64,000 bases of DNA from Pontiella agarivorans (GCF_034531395.1 NZ_JARVCO010000002.1:744001-808000), one strand, 5' to 3'. Shown: positions 1-9,159, numbered from the stretch's first letter. Made by a program: numbers and translations. Notes: a model not told the origin generated them from the letters alone.

Positions 1-1236
1 GTATATATGATTCCTTTCCGGCAGGATTATAAAGGACAACTGCTGTTTTCCGATAACGGCGGCGATACCTGGAATTCAGTTTCCGCTCTGATCAGTTTTC
101 CGGGCGGAAATGACGTGCTTAATTTCCGGTCATTAATGATCGATCATCAGAATTCAGATCAGATCTATTTCTGTATTCCTTTTTCTGAATGGGCCCGCTG
201 GTCGGGTAATTTTGTGAATAACGGGCGCCAGTTCGGTGACGGGTCTGATGCATTCCCGCATGGTATTTATAAATCCACTGACGGCGGCTTGAGTTTCAGC
301 ACAATCACGAACGGTCTTCCGGCCGGTTGCAGCGTCTATCGCATGGCGATGGATCCGGCGGATTCCCAGACGATTTTTGCCGCTTTGAACGAAACGCATA
401 ACGGACTGGCGGGCGGGCTGTATAAAACCACGAATGGCGGAGCAAACTGGCAGTCGGTGGACATTCCTCCCGGCATTCGGAGTGTGAACAATGTGAAATT
501 CCATTCAAACGGAAATATCTATATCGCCTGTGGAGATTATAACGGAACGACCGGCGGCGGATACGTGAGTCAGGATGGCGGGGCAACGTGGCATCTGTTG
601 TTTGATATGCCGTATCTGCGATATTTTGAAGCATCGGAAGCGGATCCCGATGTGGTGGTGGCCTGCGTTCATAAAAACACCTTGGTGGGACAGCGTAATC
701 CCGGAGGATACGTTTCTGTGAATGGCGGGGCAAACTGGTTTAAAATCAACAACCGTCATGGACAGCCGGATGGTATCCGTAAAATTCAGCCGGATCCGCA
801 TGATCCGGATATTCTGTGGATGTGTCTGCATGGTACCGGTTTCTTCCGGGCCGACATCTCCGGCCTGCGCACCGAAACGGCCCCGGAACCGTTATTCTGG
901 GACTGGATGAAAGAACAGGATCAGAAAAGTATGTTTGCAGATTTTGATGCAGATAGTTTTGACAGTCGGGAGGAATACATCATCGGCTCTGATCCAGCGG
1001 ACACCACATCGGCTTTTACCATTGCTTTATCTTCAGGCATTGGAGCACAAAATGGAAGTGAGGTGCTTTTTGAAACCACCGAAAACCGGTTGTATGACAT
1101 TGATGTTTCCGAAGACCTTTTATCGGGCTGGGATGTGTGGAAAGAAAATATTCCAGGGACAGGAAATACCGTGATCATTGAAGACCCAGAAGTGGTGACA
1201 AACCGGTTCTATCGTGTGCGCGTAAAATTGGATTAA
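1..1236 (+). CDS. Secreted Asp-box (BNR) repeat protein, 5' end outside window
   Basis: The frame is open from the window edge, so the N-terminus is missing and the ATG at 7 is probably internal. At least five Asp-box motifs (S/T-x-D/N-G-G-x-x-W/F) are visible, for example SDNGGDTW, STDGGLSF, TTNGGANW, SQDGGATW and SVNGGANW. This indicates a beta-propeller of the sialidase/sortilin/GH74 type. The C-terminus has a calcium-loop-like segment (DFDADSFDSREEY) and then a small beta-sandwich ending in FYRVRVKLD, the kind of tail found on secreted proteins of PVC bacteria. It is probably extracellular and may bind or cut a glycan. No catalytic residues can be assigned, and the enzyme family remains open. 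Confidence 0.7.
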   Translation, partial: VYMIPFRQDYKGQLLFSDNGGDTWNSVSALISFPGGNDVLNFRSLMIDHQNSDQIYFCIPFSEWARWSGNFVNNGRQFGDGSDAFPHGIYKSTDGGLSFSTITNGLPAGCSVYRMAMDPADSQTIFAALNETHNGLAGGLYKTTNGGANWQSVDIPPGIRSVNNVKFHSNGNIYIACGDYNGTTGGGYVSQDGGATWHLLFDMPYLRYFEASEADPDVVVACVHKNTLVGQRNPGGYVSVNGGANWFKINNRHGQPDGIRKIQPDPHDPDILWMCLHGTGFFRADISGLRTETAPEPLFWDWMKEQDQKSMFADFDADSFDSREEYIIGSDPADTTSAFTIALSSGIGAQNGSEVLFETTENRLYDIDVSEDLLSGWDVWKENIPGTGNTVIIEDPEVVTNRFYRVRVKLD

Positions 1237-1280
1237 GATAAACCTTTTGGACAGGTGACCCGTATGGTATCTGATATTAT

Positions 1281-1292
1281 GTTAACGTTAAC
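1281..1292. promoter_or_regulatory. 12-bp palindrome GTTAACGTTAAC, LacI-type operator candidate
   Basis: A perfect 12-bp palindrome with a central CG lies about 20 bp before the ATG at 1313, just after a TATTAT hexamer (1275-1280) that could be a -10 box. LacI-family operators typically have a central CG flanked by A/T-rich arms. No LacI gene is present in the window, so the regulator is unknown. Confidence 0.4.
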
Positions 1293-1312
1293 TAATCGGA
1301 GAGGTAGAGTTG

Positions 1313-3253
1313 ATGCGAGACAAGAATAAAAAGCTAAAGGTGAATAAGGGCGGGCCAAGTGGTTTTGTTCTCAGTTTACTTATTCATGCGGCAGCTTTTT
1401 CCCTAGCCGGTTTACTGGTTGTTTTCAGTGTTGTTCAGAAAGAGGAAAAGAAATTTGTTCCTCCGAAGCCGGTTGATCGGCCGAAAATGAAGCTGAAGAA
1501 ACCGAAAGTGAAGGTTAAAAAATCGGCCAAGCCGAGATCGACAACCCGTATTGTCACAAAAGTGCAAAAAGCCAGTATGCCGGACATTCAGCTTCCGGAA
1601 ATGAGCGGTATTGGCGACGGACTGGTGGGGGATATTGGCGGATTCGATATCATGCCCAATCTGGCTGATGTTACTATTTTCGGTTCGGGGCAAAGTATCG
1701 GGAATGATTTTGTCGGCACATTTTATGATACAAAGCGGTTTCGCAGTGGGTCTGACAATGCGGGCATAAGCCGAGAAGAAACCATTCAGGCGATCTTGAG
1801 TTTCATGAAAAGAGGGTGGCAGCCGTCTGCCTTCAGTAAATATTATAAATCCCCTAAAAAGCTTTATACCACCACGTTTATGTTTCCTCAGGTACCTGCC
1901 ACGGTGGGCCCCGAGGCCTTCGGCGAAAAAGATATTCCGGGATACGGCTGGATCGCGCACTACAAAGGGCAGTTGGTCTATCCGGAGGACGCCCGTATTC
2001 GTTTCTGGGCACAGGGTGACAACCTGATCTGCGTCCGGGTTGACGGAAAAATTGTGAATCTAGCCTCCTGGCCGGGATGGAACGGAAATAATGAAAATGT
2101 GGAATCCCATTTTTTGAGCCAATGGGATACGCCGGATCCATCAATGAGTCGGCGCTATCCGCTGGGGAATAACTATGCTGTTGTCGGCGACTGGATTGAT
2201 CTCAAGGCGGGCCAGCCTCAGGACATGGAAGTCCTTGTTTCTGAAATGAGCGGAGGGATCACCTGTTTCCTGCTTTGTGTGGAAGTAGAAGGGAAAGAAT
2301 ACGATAAGAATCCATTTGGATTTGGTCCGAAACTTCATGCCTTCAAAACCGAACGACTGAGCCTCGATCTCAAGGAGCAGATCTGGTCCAAGTTGCATGA
2401 AACCGATGCGTTGCTGGAAGGCGGCCCGGTTTTCAATGACATCAATGGGGGCTGGGTCGAGGTGGAAAATTCCGATATTCCAGAGCATCTTCGGTATGAG
2501 AAGATTGAGATTCCGGCAGATGCTGTCGAGCCGACCGTAGCGCCGGAAAGCGGAATACAGGCGTGGTCTCTGAAGAATGGAAAAGTGATCGAAGCCGAAT
2601 ACACTGTAACGATGGGGGATAATGCGGTCTTTAAAAGCATCAAAGGGAAGCAGATCAAGATTCCATTAGGCACACTGTCCGAAGCATCCCTCAGTCAAAT
2701 TCAACTGCTCAGTCCACCCGAATTTACGCTCGATTTTCGGCGTACCACCAAACAGTTGCCAACGGTTGAGGTTACTCCGTATTGGGATGCAGATCCTCTT
2801 CCTCCGGATCAGGAAAATATCTTCGGGGTTAGAGTGAAAAAACGAGGGGCTCTGCAATATGATCACCCGCTGACGATTAAATATTATGCGATTGGCGCCG
2901 AGGTGGATGGGAATAACTGGGTATTGCTCGACCGACAGGAAGAAACCATTATTCCTACACAAATGAAAAATAACGAATTTTCCTTCAGCGGCGCACCGGT
3001 TCGCACTCGGATTATTCCGATCCGGGATGATGGCCGTGCTCCTTTACGCGGTGTTGAATACGGTGGGCACCTGGTGACAGTGACGGATGAGCGGGGTGTG
3101 ATTATTCAGCAGCGTTGCTCGCCGACTTGGCTGATTGATATAAAACCGTATCTTGATGTGCTGCCAATCGGTAAGCATTTCGATAAAATGGGGAATCGAG
3201 TAAGCCCGCCACGACCGAATGATTTTGATCGACCGGAACAGTTCTGGAACTGA
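1313..3253 (+). CDS. Inner-membrane-anchored PA14-like/SHD1 protein, copy 1
   Basis: The protein has about 646 residues. It starts with a short basic segment, one membrane helix (about residues 17-41) and a Lys/Pro-rich stretch (about 45-85) resembling the periplasmic arm of TonB-like proteins. The middle (about 190-330) has a PA14-like pattern (RFWAQGDNLICVRVDGKIV). Residues about 417-467 match an SHD1-type domain (W..KNGKVIEAEY, then KIPLGTLSEASL), common in PVC bacteria. No C-terminal TonB domain is seen. An ATG at 1313 preceded by GGAG (1298-1301) is preferred over the TTG at 1310. It is followed by a paralogue at 3529. It probably sits in the inner membrane facing the periplasm; function unknown. 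Confidence 0.75.
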   Translation: MRDKNKKLKVNKGGPSGFVLSLLIHAAAFSLAGLLVVFSVVQKEEKKFVPPKPVDRPKMKLKKPKVKVKKSAKPRSTTRIVTKVQKASMPDIQLPEMSGIGDGLVGDIGGFDIMPNLADVTIFGSGQSIGNDFVGTFYDTKRFRSGSDNAGISREETIQAILSFMKRGWQPSAFSKYYKSPKKLYTTTFMFPQVPATVGPEAFGEKDIPGYGWIAHYKGQLVYPEDARIRFWAQGDNLICVRVDGKIVNLASWPGWNGNNENVESHFLSQWDTPDPSMSRRYPLGNNYAVVGDWIDLKAGQPQDMEVLVSEMSGGITCFLLCVEVEGKEYDKNPFGFGPKLHAFKTERLSLDLKEQIWSKLHETDALLEGGPVFNDINGGWVEVENSDIPEHLRYEKIEIPADAVEPTVAPESGIQAWSLKNGKVIEAEYTVTMGDNAVFKSIKGKQIKIPLGTLSEASLSQIQLLSPPEFTLDFRRTTKQLPTVEVTPYWDADPLPPDQENIFGVRVKKRGALQYDHPLTIKYYAIGAEVDGNNWVLLDRQEETIIPTQMKNNEFSFSGAPVRTRIIPIRDDGRAPLRGVEYGGHLVTVTDERGVIIQQRCSPTWLIDIKPYLDVLPIGKHFDKMGNRVSPPRPNDFDRPEQFWN

Positions 3254-3528
3254 TGGGGTTTAAGGGTTTAGAACGATAACATAAAGTCCCTGTATATTGC
3301 CGATAAATGAAGCGGGCGAAATGCCGCAGACTAAAGAGGTTTGAGCAATTAGATCGGGCAAATTCGGTTTAGTCAGCTGCGTAATCATATGCAGTATAGC
3401 AAAAAGCGATATATGGAACCTTATTTCAAGGCTCTGTCGACCTTATAAAAGAGCGATTGACAGGTTGAAAAGAATTGAATATTTTCCTTCTAACTGTTTG
3501 TTAATGTACTCACAGAAGAAGGGCGATA
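3254..3528. other. Intergenic gap between tandem paralogues
   Basis: This 275-bp spacer contains no convincing ORF. A weak inverted repeat (GACTAAA near 3339 and TTTAGTC near 3368) is visible. An AAGGG ribosome-binding site lies just before the ATG at 3529. The second paralogue may have its own promoter here, but none stands out. Confidence 0.4.
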
Positions 3529-5439
3529 ATGAAAAAAAACAAGTCGTTGAGGGTAAATAAAGGCGGACCGAGTGGTTTTCTACTCAGTTTGATCATTCAC
3601 GCGGCTGCATTTTCTTTGGCGGGGTTACTGGTTGTCTTTTCTGTTGTGCAGAAAGAGGAAAAAAAGTTTATTCCTCCGAAACCGGTAGATCGCCCGAAAA
3701 TGAAGCTTAAAAAGCCGAAAGTGAAGGTGAAAAAAACCGCGAAGCCGAGGTCAACTACGCGCATTGTGACCAAGGTTCAGAAAGCGAATATGCCCGATAT
3801 TCAACTCCCTGAAATGAGCGGAATGACAGACGGGCTGGCCGGAGAAATTGGCGGATTTGATATTATGCCCGATACGAGCGACCTGTCGATTTTCGGAACC
3901 TCACAGAGCATTGGAAACGATTTCGTCGGTACATTTTATGATACAAAACGTCTGCGAAGCGGAACCGGAAATCCGGGAATCAGTATTGAGGAGACCTGCG
4001 AGGCCATTATTAAATTTGTTAAAAACGACTGGAGATCATCTGTATTGAACAAATATTACCGGTCTCCCAGAAAGTTGTATGCAACGACCTTTACCTTCCC
4101 GACAATGCCGGCGGCAATGGCCCCGGAGGCTTTCGGAGAAGAAGATGTTCCGGGATATGCCTGGTTTGCCCACTACAAAGGGGAGCTGGTTTATCCGGAG
4201 GATATTAAGTTCAGATTCTGGGGGCAGGGCGATAATGCAATGATTGTACGCGTGGATGACGAAATTGTGCTGGTCGTTGCCCATCCTGAAGGCACGCCCT
4301 GGCAGATGACCCTGCCGCTGTGGAACCCTTCTGACCATTCCGTATATCGCAAATATGCCCTGGATAAAAACTTATCAGTTGCCGGAGACTGGATTGAGCT
4401 GAAGGCCGGTCAGCCGGTAAATATGGAGGTTATTGTCGCGGTTCCTTCCGGCGGACTGAACTGTTTCATTCTCTGTGTAGAAGAAGAAGGCAAGGAATAT
4501 CCGGAAAATCCGTTTGATGGAGGCCCGTGTCTGCCGGTCTTTAAAACGGAGGAACTTAGCCAGGATCTGAAAGATGAAATCATTGCCCGGTCGTATGAAG
4601 GCGATTTTGATTTGGATTCAGGGCCGATCTTTCGTGACTATAAAACGTCTAATGACCCCGAACCCTCTTCCGGCAATTTAGCAGATGTCACAGAAGAGGT
4701 GCCGGCACCTGCCCCGGAACCCTCTTCGGAAAGTTATGAAGGATCTCGGGTGTGGACCACCGCGGATGGTAAGACTTTCGAAGGTGACTATGTTGCCGGC
4801 ATCGCCGGTACTGTAACGATAAAACCGGTGAAAGGGCGCAGAAATGTAAAACTGCCTATCAGCAGCCTCTCCGAAGAGGACCGAACCTTTATTGAGCTGA
4901 TGCAGCCGCCGAGGTTCAATATCGATTTTATTGCGAAAACCCGCCGTCTTCCTGCACTTGAGGTAACCCCGTACTGGAATGCGACGATATATGAACCCGA
5001 TGTGAATAATACCTTCGGAGTAAGACTTAAACAGGAGAGCGCTGCGGAATATAACCATCCTCTGACCGTCAAATATTATGCCATCGGAAAGGAAACGGAT
5101 GGAGATAAGCTGGTGATGCTTGACCAGCACGAAGAGGTGTTTTTTCCTTCCGAGCAACCTGACCAGGTGTTCGAGATTCTTGGGGATACCATTAAAACAA
5201 GGGCCTACTCCATTAAACCCGGTGACCGTCCCATCCGGGGAATACGCTACAGTGGAAATTATTTGATCACGGTAACTGATTCCAGAGGGGTGGTTGTGCA
5301 GCATTCAGAATCTCATTCATTCCTCTTCGATGTGCGCCATAAGCTGGATAAACTGGGTCGGCGGCATTACTTCAATGAAAAGGGGGACCGAATCACTCCC
5401 ACCCGACCGAAATTTTCGCAACGGTCGGTTCCTCTTTAG
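3529..5439 (+). CDS. Inner-membrane-anchored PA14-like/SHD1 protein, copy 2
   Basis: This 636-residue paralogue of the preceding gene is nearly identical over the first 110 residues: basic start, membrane helix (about 17-40), Lys/Pro-rich arm, and KVQKANMPDIQLPEMSG. It then diverges while keeping the same order: PA14-like region about 192-315 (FRFWGQGDNAMIVRVDDEIV), SHD1-like domain about 406-457 (WTTADGKTFEGDY, then KLPISSLSEED), and the same C-terminal region. An acidic/Pro-rich linker (about 380-400) is longer than in copy 1. The strong conservation of the anchor against drift in the ectodomain suggests that they share an inner-membrane partner, such as an ExbBD-like complex. That partner is inferred; none is encoded here. 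Confidence 0.75.
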   Translation: MKKNKSLRVNKGGPSGFLLSLIIHAAAFSLAGLLVVFSVVQKEEKKFIPPKPVDRPKMKLKKPKVKVKKTAKPRSTTRIVTKVQKANMPDIQLPEMSGMTDGLAGEIGGFDIMPDTSDLSIFGTSQSIGNDFVGTFYDTKRLRSGTGNPGISIEETCEAIIKFVKNDWRSSVLNKYYRSPRKLYATTFTFPTMPAAMAPEAFGEEDVPGYAWFAHYKGELVYPEDIKFRFWGQGDNAMIVRVDDEIVLVVAHPEGTPWQMTLPLWNPSDHSVYRKYALDKNLSVAGDWIELKAGQPVNMEVIVAVPSGGLNCFILCVEEEGKEYPENPFDGGPCLPVFKTEELSQDLKDEIIARSYEGDFDLDSGPIFRDYKTSNDPEPSSGNLADVTEEVPAPAPEPSSESYEGSRVWTTADGKTFEGDYVAGIAGTVTIKPVKGRRNVKLPISSLSEEDRTFIELMQPPRFNIDFIAKTRRLPALEVTPYWNATIYEPDVNNTFGVRLKQESAAEYNHPLTVKYYAIGKETDGDKLVMLDQHEEVFFPSEQPDQVFEILGDTIKTRAYSIKPGDRPIRGIRYSGNYLITVTDSRGVVVQHSESHSFLFDVRHKLDKLGRRHYFNEKGDRITPTRPKFSQRSVPL

Positions 5440-5780
5440 GGCTGAGTCCAGGATTATGCGATTGGAATTACCGTCTGGCGGACTCCCGCCCGGTTTTCTT
5501 AAAAAATGGGCGGAGTTCGAGGCGGTCACGGTTTCGGCAGAAAAAATAACCAGGATTTTCAATCGCCGGTTTCCCGAATCATATTCCGGATCTCCTCTTT
5601 GGAGCTGAAGTTAATGAGGTTCGGATTCTTTATGCCGGCACTACGACTGCTTGCACTCCAAGTCGTTGCTCTTTTCCGGTGTCTCGATATCAATTGGATA
5701 AGACACACAAAATCGAGAATTACCTTATCAAACCTTCGGAGATGTATTATTAATCCAACTTGAACTAATCACGGATTTGC
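5440..5780. other. Intergenic gap with one stem-loop
   Basis: This 341-bp gap has no supported gene. It holds an imperfect stem-loop, ACTCCCGCCC (5482-5491) with GGGCGGAGT (5508-5516), without a clear T-run. It could mark the end of the upstream transcript. The 3' part is A/T-rich and presumably carries the promoter of the AraC gene at 5781. Confidence 0.4.
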
Positions 5781-6623
5781 ATGAAAACCAGTGACCAGCT
5801 GCACATTGAATCGCTCCGCCTTAGCCTTTTTGAAACCGGGCACTCCCGGCTATCCAGAGAGTGGAATTATCCAAGGGTTTCGAGTCCGTTTTCCCGCATT
5901 TTTCTCATTGAAGAGGGGGAGGCTGTGATCCGTCATTCCGGCCGGGAGCATCAGCTGCAGGCAGGAGATCTTCATCTTGTTCCCTGTTATGTGACGGCGG
6001 ACTATTTCTGTCCGGAATCTCATATTCAGTATTTTGTAGGTTTCACGTTGCGCACAGAAACCGGTACCGATCTGTTCAGTCTGCGCAGCTGCAAGCCAAC
6101 GCTTAAGGCCTCCGCTCACCATGTACATCTGTTCCAGCGCCTGATCAAACTGCTCGAGCCGCATGCCGAAGCGTTTGGCCGGTTGGCACATGCGGAAGTC
6201 CCGCTCGCTGTCAATATCGAGGTACGCGGGATCGTATTGCAACTGGCTTCCACATTTTTGCATAATTCCCATAAACCCACACTGCAGGAGCAGGAGCTCG
6301 AAGGGCGTTTCGCACCGGTACTGCAGTATATCGATGAAAACCTTCGGCGTGATATTCCCCTTGAGACGCTGGCGGATCTGACCGGTTTAACGCCTACCTA
6401 TTTTTCAGATCTTTTCAGCCGGATCTTGAATGTCCGCCCGGTGGAATTCATTAACCGAAAACGTATTGAACGCGCTCAGCTGATGTTGGGATCGACCGAT
6501 CTGACGATTCAGGAAATCGCCGCCGAATGCGGCATCCACAGTTCGGCTTATTTTTCGCGTCTATTCAGTAAAATCGCCGGCGTCTCCCCCCGCAGTTATC
6601 GGAAAATGCTTCGCGACCTTTAA
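5781..6623 (+). CDS. AraC-family regulator with cupin-like sensor domain
   Basis: This 280-residue cytoplasmic transcription factor has an N-terminal cupin-like domain (about 1-150; GEAVIRHSGREHQLQAGDLHLVP), typical of effector sensing in AraC proteins. The C-terminal double helix-turn-helix (about 178-278) contains PLETLADLTGLTPTYFSDLFSR and the family hallmark IQEIAAECGIHSSAYFSRLFSKIAGVSPRSYR. The gene stands alone between the paralogue pair and the DUF523 gene, so its target is uncertain. AraC proteins of this layout commonly control sugar-uptake or catabolic genes. There is no strong ribosome-binding site before the ATG. Confidence 0.9.
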   Translation: MKTSDQLHIESLRLSLFETGHSRLSREWNYPRVSSPFSRIFLIEEGEAVIRHSGREHQLQAGDLHLVPCYVTADYFCPESHIQYFVGFTLRTETGTDLFSLRSCKPTLKASAHHVHLFQRLIKLLEPHAEAFGRLAHAEVPLAVNIEVRGIVLQLASTFLHNSHKPTLQEQELEGRFAPVLQYIDENLRRDIPLETLADLTGLTPTYFSDLFSRILNVRPVEFINRKRIERAQLMLGSTDLTIQEIAAECGIHSSAYFSRLFSKIAGVSPRSYRKMLRDL

Positions 6624-6744
6624 TCCCGCCCTGCATTTCAGGCCGCGTAAGTCTGTACGGTTTGATGTGCTCCATCGAATTTCATCACGCAGCGTAGACT
6701 TCGCGAGGATGTCGGGTGTATTCTGTTTATCTGGGTAGGTGAAT

Positions 6745-7695
6745 ATGGAAAAAATACGTATTGGAATCAGTTCGTGTCTATTGGGTGCAAAGGTACGGTT
6801 CGACGGCCAGCATAAACAGGATAGCTATATCACAGGAACGCTTTCGCACTGGTTTGAGTTTGTACCGGTTTGTCCGGAGGTAGAGCTTGGTCTTGGCATT
6901 CCGCGTGAGACGATCCGGCTGGAAGGTGATCCGGAAAATCCACGGCTGGTAAAAACGAAAAGCGGAGAAGATCTGACTGATTCAATGAAGGCTTACTGCA
7001 GGAAGCGGGTTGCTGCCTTGTCGAAAGAGGAATTGGGGGGATATATTCTGAAAAGCCGTTCTCCAAGCTGTGGCATGGAGCGTGTGAAAGTCTATTCAAA
7101 AAAGGGAATGCCTTCGAACAAAGGGCGGGGGATTTATGCGGATGAATTAGTGAAACGGTTTCCGCTGATTCCCGTTGAAGAGGAGGGGCGGCTGAATGAT
7201 CCTGCCCTTCGCGAACGATTTATTGAACAGGTGTTTACGTTGCAGCGATGGCGCAGGATGCTGCAGGAAAGTAATACGCGCGGAGGTCTGGTTAAATTTC
7301 ATGAGCAGCATAAATATCTGCTGATGGCACATAGTGTGCAATACTATCGGGCTATGGGAAGGCTTGTGGCTGAGATGAAGGGAATGAAATTGGCGACAGT
7401 TCAGGAGGAATATCTGGAAATGCTGATGTCGGCGCTTCGGTTACGCGCAACCACGGCAAAACATGTGAATGTGCTGCAGCACTTAACGGGCTATTTCAAA
7501 AAGCAGCTGAACAGTGATGAAAAACAGGAACTCCAAGAAACTGTTGCCGCGTATAAATCGGGTCATTTCCCGCTCATCGTACCCGTAACATTACTAAACC
7601 ATTATATCCGAAAATATGATGAATCCTACTTGAAGCAGCAGGTTTATCTCAAACCGGGGCCGACCGAACTGCGCCTGCGTAATCAAATATATTGA
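6745..7695 (+). CDS. DUF523-DUF1722 protein
   Basis: An N-terminal DUF523 domain (about 1-150; ISSCLLGAKVRFDG, LKSRSPSCGM) is fused to a DUF1722/YbgA domain (about 160-305; LVKFHEQHKYLLMAHS). This two-domain arrangement is widespread in bacteria, including E. coli YbgA. The Cys motifs CLLG and SPSCG suggest metal or thiol chemistry, but the biochemical role is not established. An ATG at 6745 is chosen; a GTG two codons upstream (6739) is also possible, with GGGTAGG overlapping this region. The stop overlaps the proposed TTG start of the following gene. Confidence 0.85.
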   Translation: MEKIRIGISSCLLGAKVRFDGQHKQDSYITGTLSHWFEFVPVCPEVELGLGIPRETIRLEGDPENPRLVKTKSGEDLTDSMKAYCRKRVAALSKEELGGYILKSRSPSCGMERVKVYSKKGMPSNKGRGIYADELVKRFPLIPVEEEGRLNDPALRERFIEQVFTLQRWRRMLQESNTRGGLVKFHEQHKYLLMAHSVQYYRAMGRLVAEMKGMKLATVQEEYLEMLMSALRLRATTAKHVNVLQHLTGYFKKQLNSDEKQELQETVAAYKSGHFPLIVPVTLLNHYIRKYDESYLKQQVYLKPGPTELRLRNQIY

Positions 7696-8807
7696 CCCTC
7701 GATAAAAAGGCTTCGCCCTTCTTCCGCATGACCGATCAGAAACAAAGCAAAAAAAGAAGCCGCATCAGGGAGGTGCGCCCGCTGACCACAGATGAACGCG
7801 CCTCCTTTTTTATTCTCGCCCTTTATCTTTTTGCATTCTTTGTGAGTGCATTTATCTATTGGGATTCTCTGATGCTGAAACTTGCCGGAGTTTTCACTCT
7901 GTTCGGCGGCGGCTTTCTGTTTTATGCCGCGCTTTTCATTTCAAAAGGGCATGACGATGATAAGGAATCCAAGCATCCCCTGCGTTCGTATCTGCTTAGC
8001 TTTTTTCTGATGTTGCTGATGTTGTTTTTGTTCCGTTTCGTGGGCGGCCTGATTGATGACAGCCAGATTGCTCTTTTTACACTGTATGGCGGAACGCTGA
8101 TCTGTCTGGTCATTTTCCGCAAGGCATTGATACAGGTGGTTTCACTTGCGGCGTTATCTTCGTTTATATTTGTGACGGCATACAACCGCGAAATGATCCT
8201 GAGCGGAGAATTAAAATTCAAGGATGCCATTCATCAGTGCGGGCAGGCCTTGTTCCGGATCGGCCCGATTCAGGATGTGGCCAACATGCTTATTGCCGGC
8301 AATTATGTAAATTATCTGAACAAGGTGGATTACCGCGACGAACAGATTAATATTCTGGCCACGCGTGAGGTGATTGGCAGCCGCGATGATGAACTTGAAA
8401 AAACAAAAGCGCTACTCAGTTTTGTGAGTAATGAAATTTATTATGTTTCAGATCCGAATGACGGTGTGGAATATGCAAAAGATCCGATTCAGACGATTAT
8501 TGCGGGTGGGGGTGACTGTGAAGATCAGACCCTGGTACTCTGTTCGTTACTCGAATCCGTGGGCCTGAAAACATACATTGCATTCACGGCATACCATGTA
8601 TTTGCGCTGGTACAGTTTGATATGAAATATCCTGAGTTGAAGGTGGAACCCTATGTGTATATTGATGGGCATCCATGTTATGCACTGGATCCGGCCGACC
8701 CCGGCGCGCAAATAGGATACAGTGCCGCGAGCCGGTTAAGGATTGAGCGGGTTTTTGATGTGCGCAAAAAAAACATGGTGTCTTTTGAGTTGCTTCCGCA
8801 ACGATAA
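7692..8807 (+). CDS. Multi-pass membrane protein with transglutaminase-like domain
   Basis: About five membrane helices occupy residues 37-165. A transglutaminase-like cysteine-protease fold follows. The triad can be read as Cys276 (GGGDCEDQ), His302 (AYHVFAL) and Asp333 (YALDPADPG). Such proteins act as peptidases or amide-bond enzymes in or near the envelope; the substrate is unknown. The frame starts with TTG at 7692, overlapping the previous stop by a TTGA junction. An ATG at 7728 is an alternative, and neither has a clear ribosome-binding site. The junction suggests co-transcription with the DUF523 gene. Confidence 0.75.
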   Translation: MTLDKKASPFFRMTDQKQSKKRSRIREVRPLTTDERASFFILALYLFAFFVSAFIYWDSLMLKLAGVFTLFGGGFLFYAALFISKGHDDDKESKHPLRSYLLSFFLMLLMLFLFRFVGGLIDDSQIALFTLYGGTLICLVIFRKALIQVVSLAALSSFIFVTAYNREMILSGELKFKDAIHQCGQALFRIGPIQDVANMLIAGNYVNYLNKVDYRDEQINILATREVIGSRDDELEKTKALLSFVSNEIYYVSDPNDGVEYAKDPIQTIIAGGGDCEDQTLVLCSLLESVGLKTYIAFTAYHVFALVQFDMKYPELKVEPYVYIDGHPCYALDPADPGAQIGYSAASRLRIERVFDVRKKNMVSFELLPQR

Positions 8808-8827
8808 AGAAACGCAGGCGGCGGACT

Positions 8828-8873
8828 TTCCAATGATTGGAAGCCGTGCTATATCTGTTTCCAATCACTGGAA
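8828..8873. repeat. Two copies of the TTCCARNNNYTGGAA palindrome
   Basis: TTCCAATGATTGGAA (8828-8842) and TTCCAATCACTGGAA (8859-8873) lie 16 bp apart in the 77-bp gap between the transglutaminase stop and the zinc-ribbon ATG. The second copy ends 11 bp before that ATG, and its distal arm (GGAAGGAAAC) probably doubles as the ribosome-binding site. Confidence 0.85.
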
Positions 8874-8884
8874 GGAAACAAACC

Positions 8885-9136
8885 ATGCCGATTAGAGAAT
8901 ATGCTGCCGTTGATCCCGGAAAAAGCTGCCGTCACTGTGGAAATGGTTTCGAGGAGGTGGAAGCGATTGATGCGCCGCCGAAAAAGACATGTCCGCGTTG
9001 CGGCAGTAAAATTACCCGCCAGCTTTCGGCACCTCGCGTCGGATCATCGGAAAGCGGCCTGCACGACCGGGCTAAAAGCGCTGGCTTTACCACCTATGAA
9101 AAACTCGGTAAAGGCGAGTATGAAAAAAAATATTAA
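8885..9136 (+). CDS. Small FmdB-like zinc-ribbon protein
   Basis: This 83-residue protein has a single zinc ribbon made by Cys15-x2-Cys18 and Cys36-x2-Cys39, the layout of FmdB/regulatory zinc-ribbon proteins (MPIREYAA start, CPRCGS). The rest is short and basic (YEKLGKGEYEKKY). The ATG at 8885 follows GGAAGGAAAC; an upstream in-frame TTG would run through the palindromic repeats and is disfavoured. It precedes recD2 by 23 bp and is probably co-transcribed with it. Family members have no firmly established role; binding to nucleic acid or protein is an inference. Confidence 0.8.
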   Translation: MPIREYAAVDPGKSCRHCGNGFEEVEAIDAPPKKTCPRCGSKITRQLSAPRVGSSESGLHDRAKSAGFTTYEKLGKGEYEKKY

Positions 9137-9159
9137 GAGCATGATGATGCAGTTATTCA

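Noticed and set aside
57-1178. Several 60-140-codon frames antisense to the first gene
   Set aside because: They overlap a gene with at least five clear Asp-box repeats and have no start signals.
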